64,000 bases of DNA from Akanthomyces muscarius (taxonomy: Eukaryota > Ascomycota > Sordariomycetes > Hypocreales > Cordycipitaceae). Location: contig NC_079246.1 in NCBI RefSeq assembly GCF_028009165.1, forward strand, positions 2,790,001-2,854,000. Reading direction: 5' to 3'. The position numbers and the translations under genes were made by a program. The first letter of the stretch is position 1; each line of letters opens with the position of its first letter. The notes beneath the pieces were generated by a model. That model did not search any database. It saw only the letters and a program-made list of their open reading frames with translations, and was not told where the DNA came from. Of this stretch, positions 1 through 10,131 are shown one piece after another.

Positions 1-1
1 T

Positions 2-3000
2 AAGGAATTTGCTATTGCTACTTTGGTGCCCTACTTGGAGAGCAAAGATGCACAGTTGCGCAGAGCAGCCGCCCGATCGCTTGCTGAAGCAGCCGCCTTA
101 CAGAAGAGCTCTATTGAACCTCTACTGTCGCAGCTGAAGACATCGTACATCGATCTTGCCAGGCCACGAGCGCAGAAGCTTGATGAATATGGCATTCCTA
201 TCAAGATGGATCTGTCTGATCCCTGGGAAGCCAGACAGGGCATTGCCACTACATTTAAAGAGCTATCTTCTGTGCTCAGCAATACGCAGCTGGAAGCGCT
301 CTTTGTTTATCTCATAGAGTCTGGCCCCTTTGCCGATGTTAACAGCAATGTGCGTGGCGAAATGTTGGACGCTGCTCTACGGGCTATTGATACCCACGGC
401 AAGGCCATGGTTGAGAATCTGATGAAGCGATTCGAGGCGACTCTCGAGAATGGAGACAAGAGCAGTGACGCCGCGGATCGATTGAGCGAAGCCGTCATTA
501 TTTGTTACGGTGCGCTTGCAAGCCATCTTCGACCCGGAGATGCCAAGATTCCGATTGTCATCCAGCGCCTCTTGGCCACACTTAGCACACCGTCCGAGAC
601 CGTGCAATTTGCAATTGCGGAATGCCTCCCTCCACTCATCAAAGCATGCCCTGAGAGGACATCCAAATACATCGAGCAAATTATGGACGAGCTTCTCAAC
701 TCAAAGCAATACGCGGTGCAGAGAGGAGCAGCGTATGGCTTGGCCGGTGCTGTTCAAGGCCGAGGAATCGGATCGCTCCGTGAGTATCGCATCATATCTA
801 ATCTCAACGCAGCGATGGACAACAAAAAGGACGCACAGCAAAGAGAAGCGGCACTTATTGCATTCGAGCTTCTTTCAACCATTCTTGGAAAATTATTCGA
901 GCCATATGTCATCCAAATTGTCCCCCAGCTTCTAGGCGGATTTGGTGACAGCAATGGAGATGTTCGCGATGCCTGCTTGGCGGCTGCGAAAGCTTGCTTT
1001 GGCAAACTTAGCTCTTATGGTGTCAAGAAGATCATGCCGACGCTTCTCAACGGCCTTGACGATCAGCAATGGAGAAGTAAGCGCGGCGCTTGCGATTTGC
1101 TTGGCGCAATGGCCTATCTTGATCCGAACCAGCTCGCTACTAGCTTGCCGGACATTATCCCCCCTCTTACTGGTGTGTTAAACGACAGCCACAAGGAAGT
1201 ACGTGCAGCGGCAAACCGGAGTTTGAAGCGATTTGGTGAGGTGATCAACAACCCCGAAATCAAGAGCTTGGTTGATATTCTCCTGAAAGCTTTGAGCGAC
1301 CCTACCAAATACACTGACGAAGCTCTTGATTCCCTCATCAAAGTACAGTTCGTGCATTATCTAGATGCACCTTCTCTCGCTCTGGTAACAAGGATACTCC
1401 AGAGAGGCCTTGGCGACCGCTCCAACACCAAGCGCAAAGCTGCCCAGGTTATCGGCAGTCTGGCTCATTTGACCGAGAAGAAAGATATCATTGTACACCT
1501 TCCCATTCTGGTTGCCGGCCTGAAAGTTGCTGCAGTTGACCCCGTCCCCACAACAAGAGCGACGGCTTCCAGAGCATTGGGCTCACTCGTTGAGAAGCTC
1601 GGAGAGGATGCTCTTCCTGATCTTATTCCTGGCTTGATGCAGACACTGAAGTCTGATACTGGTGCTGGCGACCGCCTTGGCTCTGCTCAAGCTCTAAGTG
1701 AAGTTCTGGCTGGGCTTGGAACAACAAGACTGGAGGAGACACTGCCTACAATCTTGCAAAATGTCGACTCTTCTAAGGCGGCTGTCAGAGAAGGGTTCAT
1801 GTCTCTCTTCATATTCCTTCCTGTTTGCTTTGGCAATAGTTTTGCCAACTACCTGGGCCGTATCGTTCCACCCATTCTTGCTGGCCTCGCTGACGATGTC
1901 GAGTCAATTCGAGATACCGCTCTGCGCGCTGGCCGCCTTTTGGTCAAAAATTTTGCGGTCCGCGCTGTCGACCTTCTCTTGCCAGAGCTGGAACGTGGCT
2001 TGGCGGATGATAGCTACAGAATTCGATTGAGCTCGGTCGAGCTTGTTGGAGATCTACTATTCAACCTCACTGGTATCAAGGCCAATACTGAATTCGATGA
2101 AGCTGATGACGAAGCTATCAAGGAAGCGGGAGCATCGCTCAAGGAGGCTTTAGGAGAAGAAAAGCGCAACAAGATTCTCTCCGCGCTTTATGTTTGCCGC
2201 TGCGATACTTCTGGTGCTGTGCGGTCTGCTGCCATCTCTGTCTGGAAGGCGTTGGTACACAGCCCTAAAACTCTGAAAGAACTGGTGCCGACTTTGATCC
2301 ACCTAATTATTCGACGCCTGGGCAGTTCCAACATGGAACACAAAGTTATTGCCAGCAATGCCCTGGGCGAGTTGATTCGAAAGGCTGGAGATGGCGTTCT
2401 TGCAAGCTTGCTGCCAACGTTGGACGAGAGCCTCCAGACGTCTACTGACTCGGATGCCAAGCAAGGCATTTGTCTGGCACTCAGGGAACTCATCTCTTCC
2501 GCTACACCTGAGGCACTAGAAGAGCATGACAAGACGCTTATTGCCGTTGTGCGAACCGCGCTCATCGATTCTGATGACGAAGTGCGAGAAGCCGCCGCCG
2601 AGGCATTTGACTCTCTACAGAATATTTTCGGCAAGCGTGCTGTTGACCAAGTTCTGCCATACCTGCTCAACCTGCTTCGCTCAGAGAGCGAAGCAGACAA
2701 CGCTCTCTCTGCGTTGTTGACACTCTTGACGGACACGACCAGATCAAATATCATCCTGCCAAACCTCATCCCAACGCTGACAAGTCCACCAATTTCAGCA
2801 TTCGACGCAAAGGCCTTGGCATCGCTCTCGCGTGTCGCTGGTACAGCTATGAACCGCAGACTGCCCAATATCATAACATCTTTGCTTGAAAATGAGATCA
2901 ACTGCAGAGACGACGATTTGCGTTGTGACTTAGAGAAGTCGTTCGATACTGTCGTGCAGTCTATTGACGAATATGATGGACTGAACACTGTTATGAACGT

Positions 3001-4670
3001 TCTTCTGGGTCTTCTCAAGCACGATGATCACCAGTGGCGTGCTGCAACAGCCCGCCACATGACAAGCTTCTTCGCTGCATCTACGGTTGAGTACTCGAGA
3101 TATAACCAAGACATCATTCGTTCGTTGCTCAATTCCTTCGACGATAGCGATGCTACAGTCGTAAAGGCCTCGTGGGCCGCCCTGAGCGAATTTACCAAGA
3201 AGCTGAAGAAGGAAGAAATGGAATCTCTTGTTCCCTCGACTCGGCAGACCCTGCAGCGTGTCGGAGTTGCTGGAGCAAACCTGCGAGGATTCGAACTCCC
3301 CAAGGGCATCAACGCTATCCTGCCGATTTTCCTACAAGGCTTAATGAACGGTACCGCGGATCAGCGAGTGCATGCTGCTCTGGGTATTTCGGATATCGTT
3401 GACCGTACCAGCGAAGCTAGCTTGAAGCCATTTGTCACACAAATCACTGGTCCGCTTATTCGTGTCGTTTCTGAACGGTCGACCGACGTTAAGTCTGCTA
3501 TTTTGTTGACGCTCAACAATCTGCTGGAGAAGATGCCCACTGCTTTGAAACCATTCTTACCTCAACTGCAAAGAACATTTGCCAAGTCCTTGGCTGACGG
3601 GTCAAGCGAGGTTCTGCGCACAAGAGCCGCCAAGGCACTCGGAACTTTGATCAAGTATACTCCGCGAATCGACCCTCTCATCGCGGAACTAGTTACTGGG
3701 TCCAAGACTACAGATTCCGGCGTCAAGAAGGCAATGCTCAAAGCATTGTACGAGGTTATCAGCAGAGCAGGCGCGAACATGGGTCAAGCTTCGCGCACCG
3801 CTATCCTGTCATTGATTGATGGTGATGTTGACGAAGCCGATGCTTCCATGACAATTACCAACGCACAACTTCTTGGCGCTTTAATCAAGAATGTACCCGA
3901 GGAAGCTGCAACAGGCTTACTACGCAACCGTGTGGTCACGTCAAACTTCAATCTGTCCTCGGCACTTGCGTTGAATGCCGTCTTGGTCGAGTCTCCGAAA
4001 GTATTAGCTCAGAGTGCCATGGCGGAGGAACTCCCTGACCTCCTATGCAAAGGCATGACTGCCAAGCCAGTAAGTTATGTACTTTCTACTTGGTTACTAT
4101 TTTTCTAACAAATGTGACCAGACCTTTGTTGGAGACAATTACATCTTGGCGGCTGGTAAATTGCTACTCTCCTCGCCTCCCAAGAACTTTGACGCGACAA
4201 AGAGTATCTTTGAGAGACTTTCAGATATTATCCAGCCGGGCTCCCCTGCAGATTCTCGGAGACTGGCCTTGGTCATCATTCGCACGGTGAGCCGAACAAA
4301 CATGGAGCTCGTTCGTCCTCATGTGCCACTGCTGGCTCCACCGGTATTTTCCAGCGTGCGAGACCTTGTAATTCCCGTCAAGCTGGCTGCTGAGGCGGCC
4401 TTTGTGGAGCTCTTCAGCGTTGTCGAGGAGGAGAGCAGGATTTTTGACAAGTATATGGCTGGACCCGGAGCAGACCTGCCAGCAAATGCGAAGAGAAGCA
4501 TGTCTGACTACTTCAAGCGAGTTGCAACGCGCCTGGGCAGTCAAGCTCGTGAAAGAAGAGAGGCTGAAGGCGGACAAGGCGGTCTAGGCCTTTCCAATGA
4601 CGAGCAAGACGACGAGCGTGAAATCTGGAGTGTTGGACAGGTAGAAATTCAAGGGGAGAGTTTTACATAG
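2..4670 (+). CDS. GCN1: Gcn1, translational activator of Gcn2 (5' partial)
   Basis: C-terminal 1,538 residues of a giant HEAT-repeat protein. The frame is open from base 2, so the gene starts left of the window. Exons 2-4069 and 4122-4670; the 52-nt intron has a GTAAGT donor. Gcn1 binds translating, stalled or collided ribosomes with Gcn20 and passes the uncharged-tRNA signal to the kinase Gcn2, which phosphorylates eIF2alpha. Visible are back-to-back helical HEAT units throughout, including the family-typical stretch LSSVELVGDLLFNLTG near visible residue 680. By length against the roughly 2,670-residue yeast protein, the eEF3-like region should fall at about visible residues 200-510 and the Gcn2-RWD-binding region at about 900-1300; that mapping is inferred. 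The C-terminus is a short acidic tail. Next gene downstream on the same strand is RPL19. The call is firm. Confidence 0.95.
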
Positions 4671-5307
4671 TAGCAGGATTTGAGCCTGGCAAAATACAAA
4701 TAGAATCGATTTATGATGATACAATTTTGGGGGAGACTGAGAATGCATTTTTTGTCATTGTAGCATACGAGGCACGGTATGCATTTGCGTTACAGCGGCG
4801 ATGATGGTGAAGTAACCACTGGATCGTTTGGGCTTCTTAATACAGGCTGGTTGGCAGCTCCTTCCGAAAGACACTAGCAGGTGCGTGGCAAGAAACAAGG
4901 GCCGGTCAAATAAGATGAGGATCTTGCTTAGTAGAAGATCTTGGTCGATTCCTACACTCCGTTGTATATCATCATTTGTCTATTTTCTCATTCTCCCCTA
5001 AATGTCTTGCTCTTCAAAGGATCTTATGACTACTTACCTACCAACGTCCTTTTTTGCTACACCCAGTGCACCCAGTTAGGTCCCTGAAGTCGCAGTTGAG
5101 TCACGTGACTCATATAGTCGATACTCGGTCTTACCTCATCACAGCCCTCGCTTAGTGTGGAATTTTGGGCTTAGTGCACGTGAACCCACAAACTCTGCAG
5201 TGAATGTGCGTGCCCCAAGAAATTTTGGCTTCCCGAAACCCCTCCCAAATCTTTAACCTCCCTCACAAATATCGAGGACCGACCATCGCCGCCCACCGAT
5301 ATTCAAG
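4671..5307. other. Intergenic, GCN1 3' flank and RPL19 promoter
   Basis: No gene seen in 637 bp. It holds the GCN1 3' UTR and the RPL19 promoter, with CACGTG cores at 5102-5107 (inside a larger palindrome, listed separately) and near 5177, and a TACCTACC microrepeat near 5034. Confidence 0.7.
5097..5112. promoter_or_regulatory. 16-bp palindrome: two Gcn4/Cpc1-type sites around an E-box
   Basis: TGAGTCACGTGACTCA is a perfect palindrome. Its halves TGAGTCA and TGACTCA each match the bZIP Gcn4/CPC1 consensus TGASTCA, and its centre is CACGTG, the bHLH (Cbf1-like) E-box. It lies 195 bp upstream of the RPL19 start. Which factor, if any, binds is inference. Confidence 0.5.
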
Positions 5308-6092
5308 ATGTAAGTAGATGATCAATGGAGGACAATGCGACATGGAACCCAAATTTGGAGGATTATCAGCATCGCATTTGATGGAGCCGAGCCGAGCGAG
5401 GAATTATAGATGGAATAAAGCCGTTCGAAATGCTAACGAACGATTCCGTACAGGGTCAACCTGCGAACTCAGAAGCGCCTCGCCGCGTCGGTCGTCGGCT
5501 GCGGCAAGCGCAAGATCTGGCTCGACCCCAATGAGCAGAGCGAAATCTCGAACGCCAACTCCCGTCAGACTATCCGCAAGCTGGTCGCTGATGGCCTCAT
5601 CATCCGAAAGCCCGTGACGATGCACTCGCGCTCCCGCGCCCGTGAGCTCAACCTTGCCCGCAGAGTTGGCCGCCACCGTGGTTACGGTAAGCGCAAGGGT
5701 ACTGCCGACGCCCGTATGCCTTCTCAGGTTCTGTGGATGCGCCGCCTCCGAGTCCTCCGCCGCCTTCTCGTCAAGTACCGCGCCAGCGGTAAGATCGACA
5801 AGCACCTGTACCACGAGCTCTACCACCTGAGCAAGGGTAACACCTTCAAGCACAAGCGCGCCCTTGTTGAGCACGTACGTATTCGACTTGGAACTGTTGA
5901 GATCTCACCTAGGATTGGCATGACGACTGACTTGATATTGGACAGATTCACCGTGCCAAGGCCGAGAAGCAGCGTGAGAAGGCTCTCAAGGACGAAATGG
6001 ATGCCAAGCGTGCGAAGACCAAGGCTGCCAGAGAGCGCAAGCAGGAGAGAGCCGCCGCCAAGCGTACCGCTATGCTCGCCGACGACGAGTAG
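5308..6092 (+). CDS. RPL19: 60S ribosomal protein eL19
   Basis: Component of the large cytosolic ribosomal subunit; it forms an intersubunit bridge through its long C-terminal helix. Exons 5308-5309 (only the bases AT), 5454-5874 and 5946-6092 give 189 aa. The ATG is itself split by the first intron: AT, then GTAAGT, with the G supplied after the acceptor at 5453. Family hallmarks include [18 protein letters not shown] at the N-terminus, [18 protein letters not shown] in the middle and a very basic Lys/Arg/Ala-rich C-terminal helix ending MLADDE. A branch-like CTAAC lies near 5432. Length matches the family (189-196 aa). The call is firm; the split start codon is forced by frame and homology. 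Confidence 0.96.
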
Positions 6093-7878
6093 ACAACATA
6101 AAAGTCACCGATGTCTGGAGGAGGGGCTGCATTCGGAGTCTACGGGTTGGGTCTTGTTTTACGCCCTTCTGGTTATTCAGTCGTACCAGCGGGGATTATG
6201 GCATGTAGCATTGAAAAATGGATTCCATATACTCAAAGTTAGAACGCTACTGGGTGGTGCGCTGCATGTAATATGGCTACATCCTGGACCAGTGCAGTAT
6301 GTAACGCGCATGATGAAAAAAAGAACAAAAGTGCACCATTTCCCAAAGAAAATCTTATTTTGATGTTCGATTTCGCGTTCAAGTCGATGTGACAACTGGC
6401 AGGGGCCATTAAACTCAGATGGGTGGAGTAATGGTTTTTGACTGGGGCATCCATCCTTCACTCCTACCTAGGGCTACAGCCACTTCATTTGGTGCAGGTA
6501 GTGGTACTAAGGTAAGCTGGCTTGTAGCGCATGTGCTGCAAGTTTGTACGCGTCACAAACAGGTCTTGAACCCGTCCGCACCGGGTCAATGCGTGAGGCA
6601 TCAATTTGCGGTCGAGTCCGCGGGCTAACTACCTGTCTAAGGAGATGCCTCCTTCAAGTACCAGAGACAACGAATGATGAGCCTGACAAGGTTACGGGGC
6701 CCTACAAATTGTGCAACAGTATCAAGAAATCGAGAAAGGTGGAGTTGGGTACGATTTGGCAAGTCGACGATGTAAAGATTGTACCAGAATAATCAACCAG
6801 ATTGGATCAGATTCCTTCAAATTGTCCCAAAAGGTGGTGAGGTGTGCCGGGGCATATCAGCATGCTCCCACATGATGCGGAAGTACGATATGATGCACTT
6901 GGCAGTCTCTTCACGCCCAATGTAGTTGATATGGAAGAAAGGAGAGCAAGTTAGTGTGGGGGAGCTTGGAGCGTTTTAAAACTTTCTGGCTAGGTAGGTT
7001 ACTAAGCACGAAATGGTGCGAGCGAGAACACAGGAAAAATTAAGTGCGGCTTGCGCTCGTGTGACGGCCAGTAGGTGTCGCGTTGTTCGAATCGAAGAGA
7101 CCATGAGAATCGATTTTTTATTGCTTAAAACAGAATCCACTAGAACTAATAATGGCATGGCGCTCTCGAGGCGCAAATTGCTGCAGTCATTATGAGCCAC
7201 ACTGGCTGGCTATACATAGGTTGAGCCAGGCCTACCAGCCAAATTCAGCCAGGCCGTCCCCCGCTTCGTTTTCTTTCAGCTACGCAATTCACACCTTGAG
7301 CATTTCTTTTAGCCGCGCCAGGGGTCGAGTGAGAGTCGCCGTGTCCTAGATCGGAGTGGTGCGATGGGCCAGCTTAGTTTCTATTGTCGAGCCTGTTATG
7401 TACTTGTTACCTAAAGATATGGGCGAAGACCTGGTCAGAGGACTGGGAGTAATATGGAGCCGATGGGCCTGGGCGCCGCTGTGGTGCAAATTGTAGGGTA
7501 ATCGGAGGCATGGCGGCAGCACTGTGGCTCTGGCCGTGACCAACCAACAGTTTGGATGCGGGGGTCTGCGCAGCTTGCGGGTACCGCCGGTCGGAGGCCA
7601 TCGGCTCTACCATTTCTACCTTGTTTCTTAAAACGGTACCACTGCCAAACACGCCGCCTGAGACGCAAGACTTTTCAGCAGCCTGTCTCTGCCCTCATCT
7701 TCACCCCTTCACCTACCTGCCGACTCTGCCGCCTCTGAATTGTGCGCCTGTCGCGTTCAATTGCTGCTGTGCGCTGCTCCATTGCTGCCGACGACAGCCA
7801 GCACAGTCTCCCCACCCAGTCTCGCGTCCGACGACTTCTCTTGCCACTGTCGAAACTACTCCAATCGCACTCGTCAAA
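6093..7878. other. Long intergenic region between RPL19 and SHMT
   Basis: About 1.8 kb with no convincing protein gene; open frames here are short and lack family features. It includes the RPL19 3' UTR, a cloverleaf-like structured element at 6557-6638 (listed separately), a TAGGTAGG microrepeat at 6991-6998 and the pyrimidine-rich SHMT promoter and leader from about 7660 to 7878. Confidence 0.6.
6557..6638 (-). ncRNA. Candidate structured RNA, cloverleaf-like (tentative)
   Basis: An outer stem pairs 6557-6564 with 6631-6638; read on the minus strand it is 8 bp with one G-U. Three hairpins sit inside: CCCG/CGGG (6571-6574 with 6582-6585), ATGC/GCAT (6589-6592 with 6598-6601) and GCGG/CCGC (6608-6611 with 6618-6621). 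On the minus strand 6562-6572 reads GGTTCAAGACC, a match to the tRNA B-box consensus. Arm lengths do not fit a canonical tRNA, so it may be a decayed tRNA, a tRNA-derived element or a structured leader. Strand choice rests on the better outer stem and the B-box. Confidence 0.3.
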
Positions 7879-9694
7879 ATGTCGATTCCTAGCATTCGTG
7901 GCACTTCCTTCGCCCTTCGCGGCGCCTCGCGTCCCATGGCAGCCTCCGCTGCTATGCGCAGCATTGCTCGTCGCGGCAACTCTTCCATTGCGCTCGAAGG
8001 CCAGCAGCAGGTACAGAGCTATTGCCCATCTCGTTTCTGCGCCAACTGATGTGCATGATACTAATGAACCGTGCCACAGCTCCTCTCCGCCCACCTCTCC
8101 AAGGCTGATCCTGCAGTCTTCGACATCATCGAAAAGGTTGGTCTGTCTATACAGTTGTGTCTCATGCTGTCAGCCGATGTGTTCTCATCCAAGCTCACAC
8201 GTTTACAGGAGAAAAACCGCCAGAAGCACTTCATCAACCTCATCCCTTCTGAGAACTTCACCTCTCAGGCTGTTCTCGATGCTCTCGGCAGTGTTATGCA
8301 AAGTAGGCATTCACAATGGCCAATTTCCATTTGCATGCTAATCAACGACGACTAGACAAGTACTCTGAGGGCTACCCTGGTGCCCGCTACTACGGAGGCA
8401 ACGAATTCATTGACCAGTCTGAGCGACTTTGCCAGCAGCGCGCCATTGAGGCCTTCAGCCTGGATGCTAACAATTGGGGCGTGAACGTTCAGCGTAAGTT
8501 GCCGTCAGTCGACCCTGTAATTTGCACGTGCTAATCTACTATGTAGCTCTTTCCGGTGCCCCTGCCAACCTCTACGTTTATTCGGCTCTCATGGACACTC
8601 ACGACCGTCTCATGGGTCTTGACCTGCCCCATGGTGGACACTTGTCCCACGGCTACCAGACACCTACCAAGAAGATCTCATCCGTCTCCAAGTACTTCGA
8701 GACTGTCCCTTACCGTTTGGACGAGAAGACTGGCTTCATTGACTACGAGAAACTTGAGGAGCTTGCTCTCCTTTATCGCCCCAAGATTATCGTTGCAGGC
8801 GCCAGTGCCTACAGCCGTCTAATTGACTATAAGCGCATTCGTGAGATTTGTGACAAGATCAACGCCTACATGCTCGCAGATATGGCTCATATTTCGGGTC
8901 TTGTCGCGGCCAAGGTACTTCCTGGCCCCTTCCAGCACGCCGACATTGTCACGACGACGAGCCACAAGAGTCTGCGGGGTCCTCGTGGTGCTCTCATCTT
9001 CTTCCGCAAGGGCGTCAGACGCCAGAACCCAAAGACAAAGGTCGATGAGATGTATAACCTTGAGGGCCCAATCAACAACTCCGTCTTCCCTGGCCACCAG
9101 GGTGGTCCCCACAACCATACCATCACTGCTCTTTCCGTCGCCCTGAAGCAAGCCCAAACTCCCGACTTCCACGCCTACCAAACACAAGTCCTCGCCAACG
9201 CAAAAGCGTTTGCTCAGCGTCTTGGTGATGACAAGAGCAAGGGTGGCCTTGGTTACAGCATTGTCAGCGGTGGTACCGACAACCACTTGGTACTTGCTGA
9301 CCTTAAGCCTAACGGCGTTGACGGCGGTCGTGTTGAGCGTATCCTCGAACTTGTCGGTATTGCTGCCAACAAGAACACTGTCCCTGGCGACCGTTCTGCT
9401 CTTGTTCCTGGCGGTCTCCGCATGGGCACGCCTGCTATGACCAGCCGTGGCTTCACCGAGAACGACTTCGTCCGCGTCGCCGACATTGTTGATCGTGCCG
9501 TCGCCATTGCCGTGCGACTAGACAAGGTCGTTAGGGCTTCTGCCAAGGAGAGGGCTGAGAAGAGCCCAGGAAAGCTCAAGTTCTTCCTTGACCACGTTGG
9601 CAATGGCGACAGCGACACTGAGATTGTTCAGCTCCGCAGCGAAGTCTCCGATTGGGTCGGCACATACCCCCTCCCTTGGGACTCTGCCCAGTAA
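7879..9694 (+). CDS. SHM1: Serine hydroxymethyltransferase, probably mitochondrial
   Basis: PLP enzyme converting serine plus tetrahydrofolate to glycine plus 5,10-methylene-THF, the main entry of one-carbon units. Exons 7879-8010, 8080-8136, 8209-8302, 8356-8493 and 8547-9694 give 522 aa. The first 40 residues are rich in Arg, Ser and Ala and lack acids until [11 protein letters not shown], as in a mitochondrial presequence; a cytosolic paralogue would begin nearer the LLSAHL helix. Conserved blocks: [40 protein letters not shown], and the PLP-lysine block [13 protein letters not shown] near residue 285. The usual text there is TTTTHK, so one conserved Thr is Ser. The gene ends 437 bp from a convergent neighbour. 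Mitochondrial targeting is inferred. Confidence 0.95.
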
Positions 9695-10131
9695 ACTATC
9701 GCCGTACTATGTTTGAATATATCTTTTTTTTGTCTTGTCCATTAATACGAAGCAGCACTTCAGCCATGAAAATAGATGCCCACGAGGACAGGCTTGCGTG
9801 GAAAAGCATGCAATCAACTTGCGCATGGTTAGCCATGTCTAACTTTTATGGCGAATCTTTTCTGGATGAATTCTGGCAGCTACATTGAAAATATATGGGC
9901 GGTCGTTGCCTTTTCTAAATGCGACATTTGTGGCTTTCAATGCCACGGTATTCCTGGCGGGAATTTGTATACTAAGGAGTTACGGTGTTGACATCATATC
10001 TAGCGCAAACTTCAGCAATTGCATGGTCTTTTTTTCTTTCTAATTCACACTCAAGAGGGCATAGAACATAAAAGTCGAAAACAATGGCGTAGGTAAACAA
10101 TCGAGCTATCCCCTTATTGCAGCATCCAAGC
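9695..10131. other. Intergenic between convergent genes
   Basis: 437 bp of mostly AT-rich 3' flanks shared by SHMT (+) and the fusion gene (-). T-rich runs near 9725 and 10028. Nothing else seen. Confidence 0.7.

Noticed and set aside
2188..3018. 276-codon minus-strand open frame inside GCN1
   Set aside because: Antisense shadow of a conserved coding exon; Ser/Arg-rich composition typical of reverse-frame readings.
5875..5945. Intronic snoRNA in RPL19 intron 2
   Set aside because: A C-box-like ATGACGA is present but no D box or rRNA guide was recognised in 71 nt.
7080..7115. Possible tRNA T-arm (GTTCGAATC) followed by a T run
   Set aside because: The T-stem does not pair properly and no acceptor, D or anticodon arms could be found.
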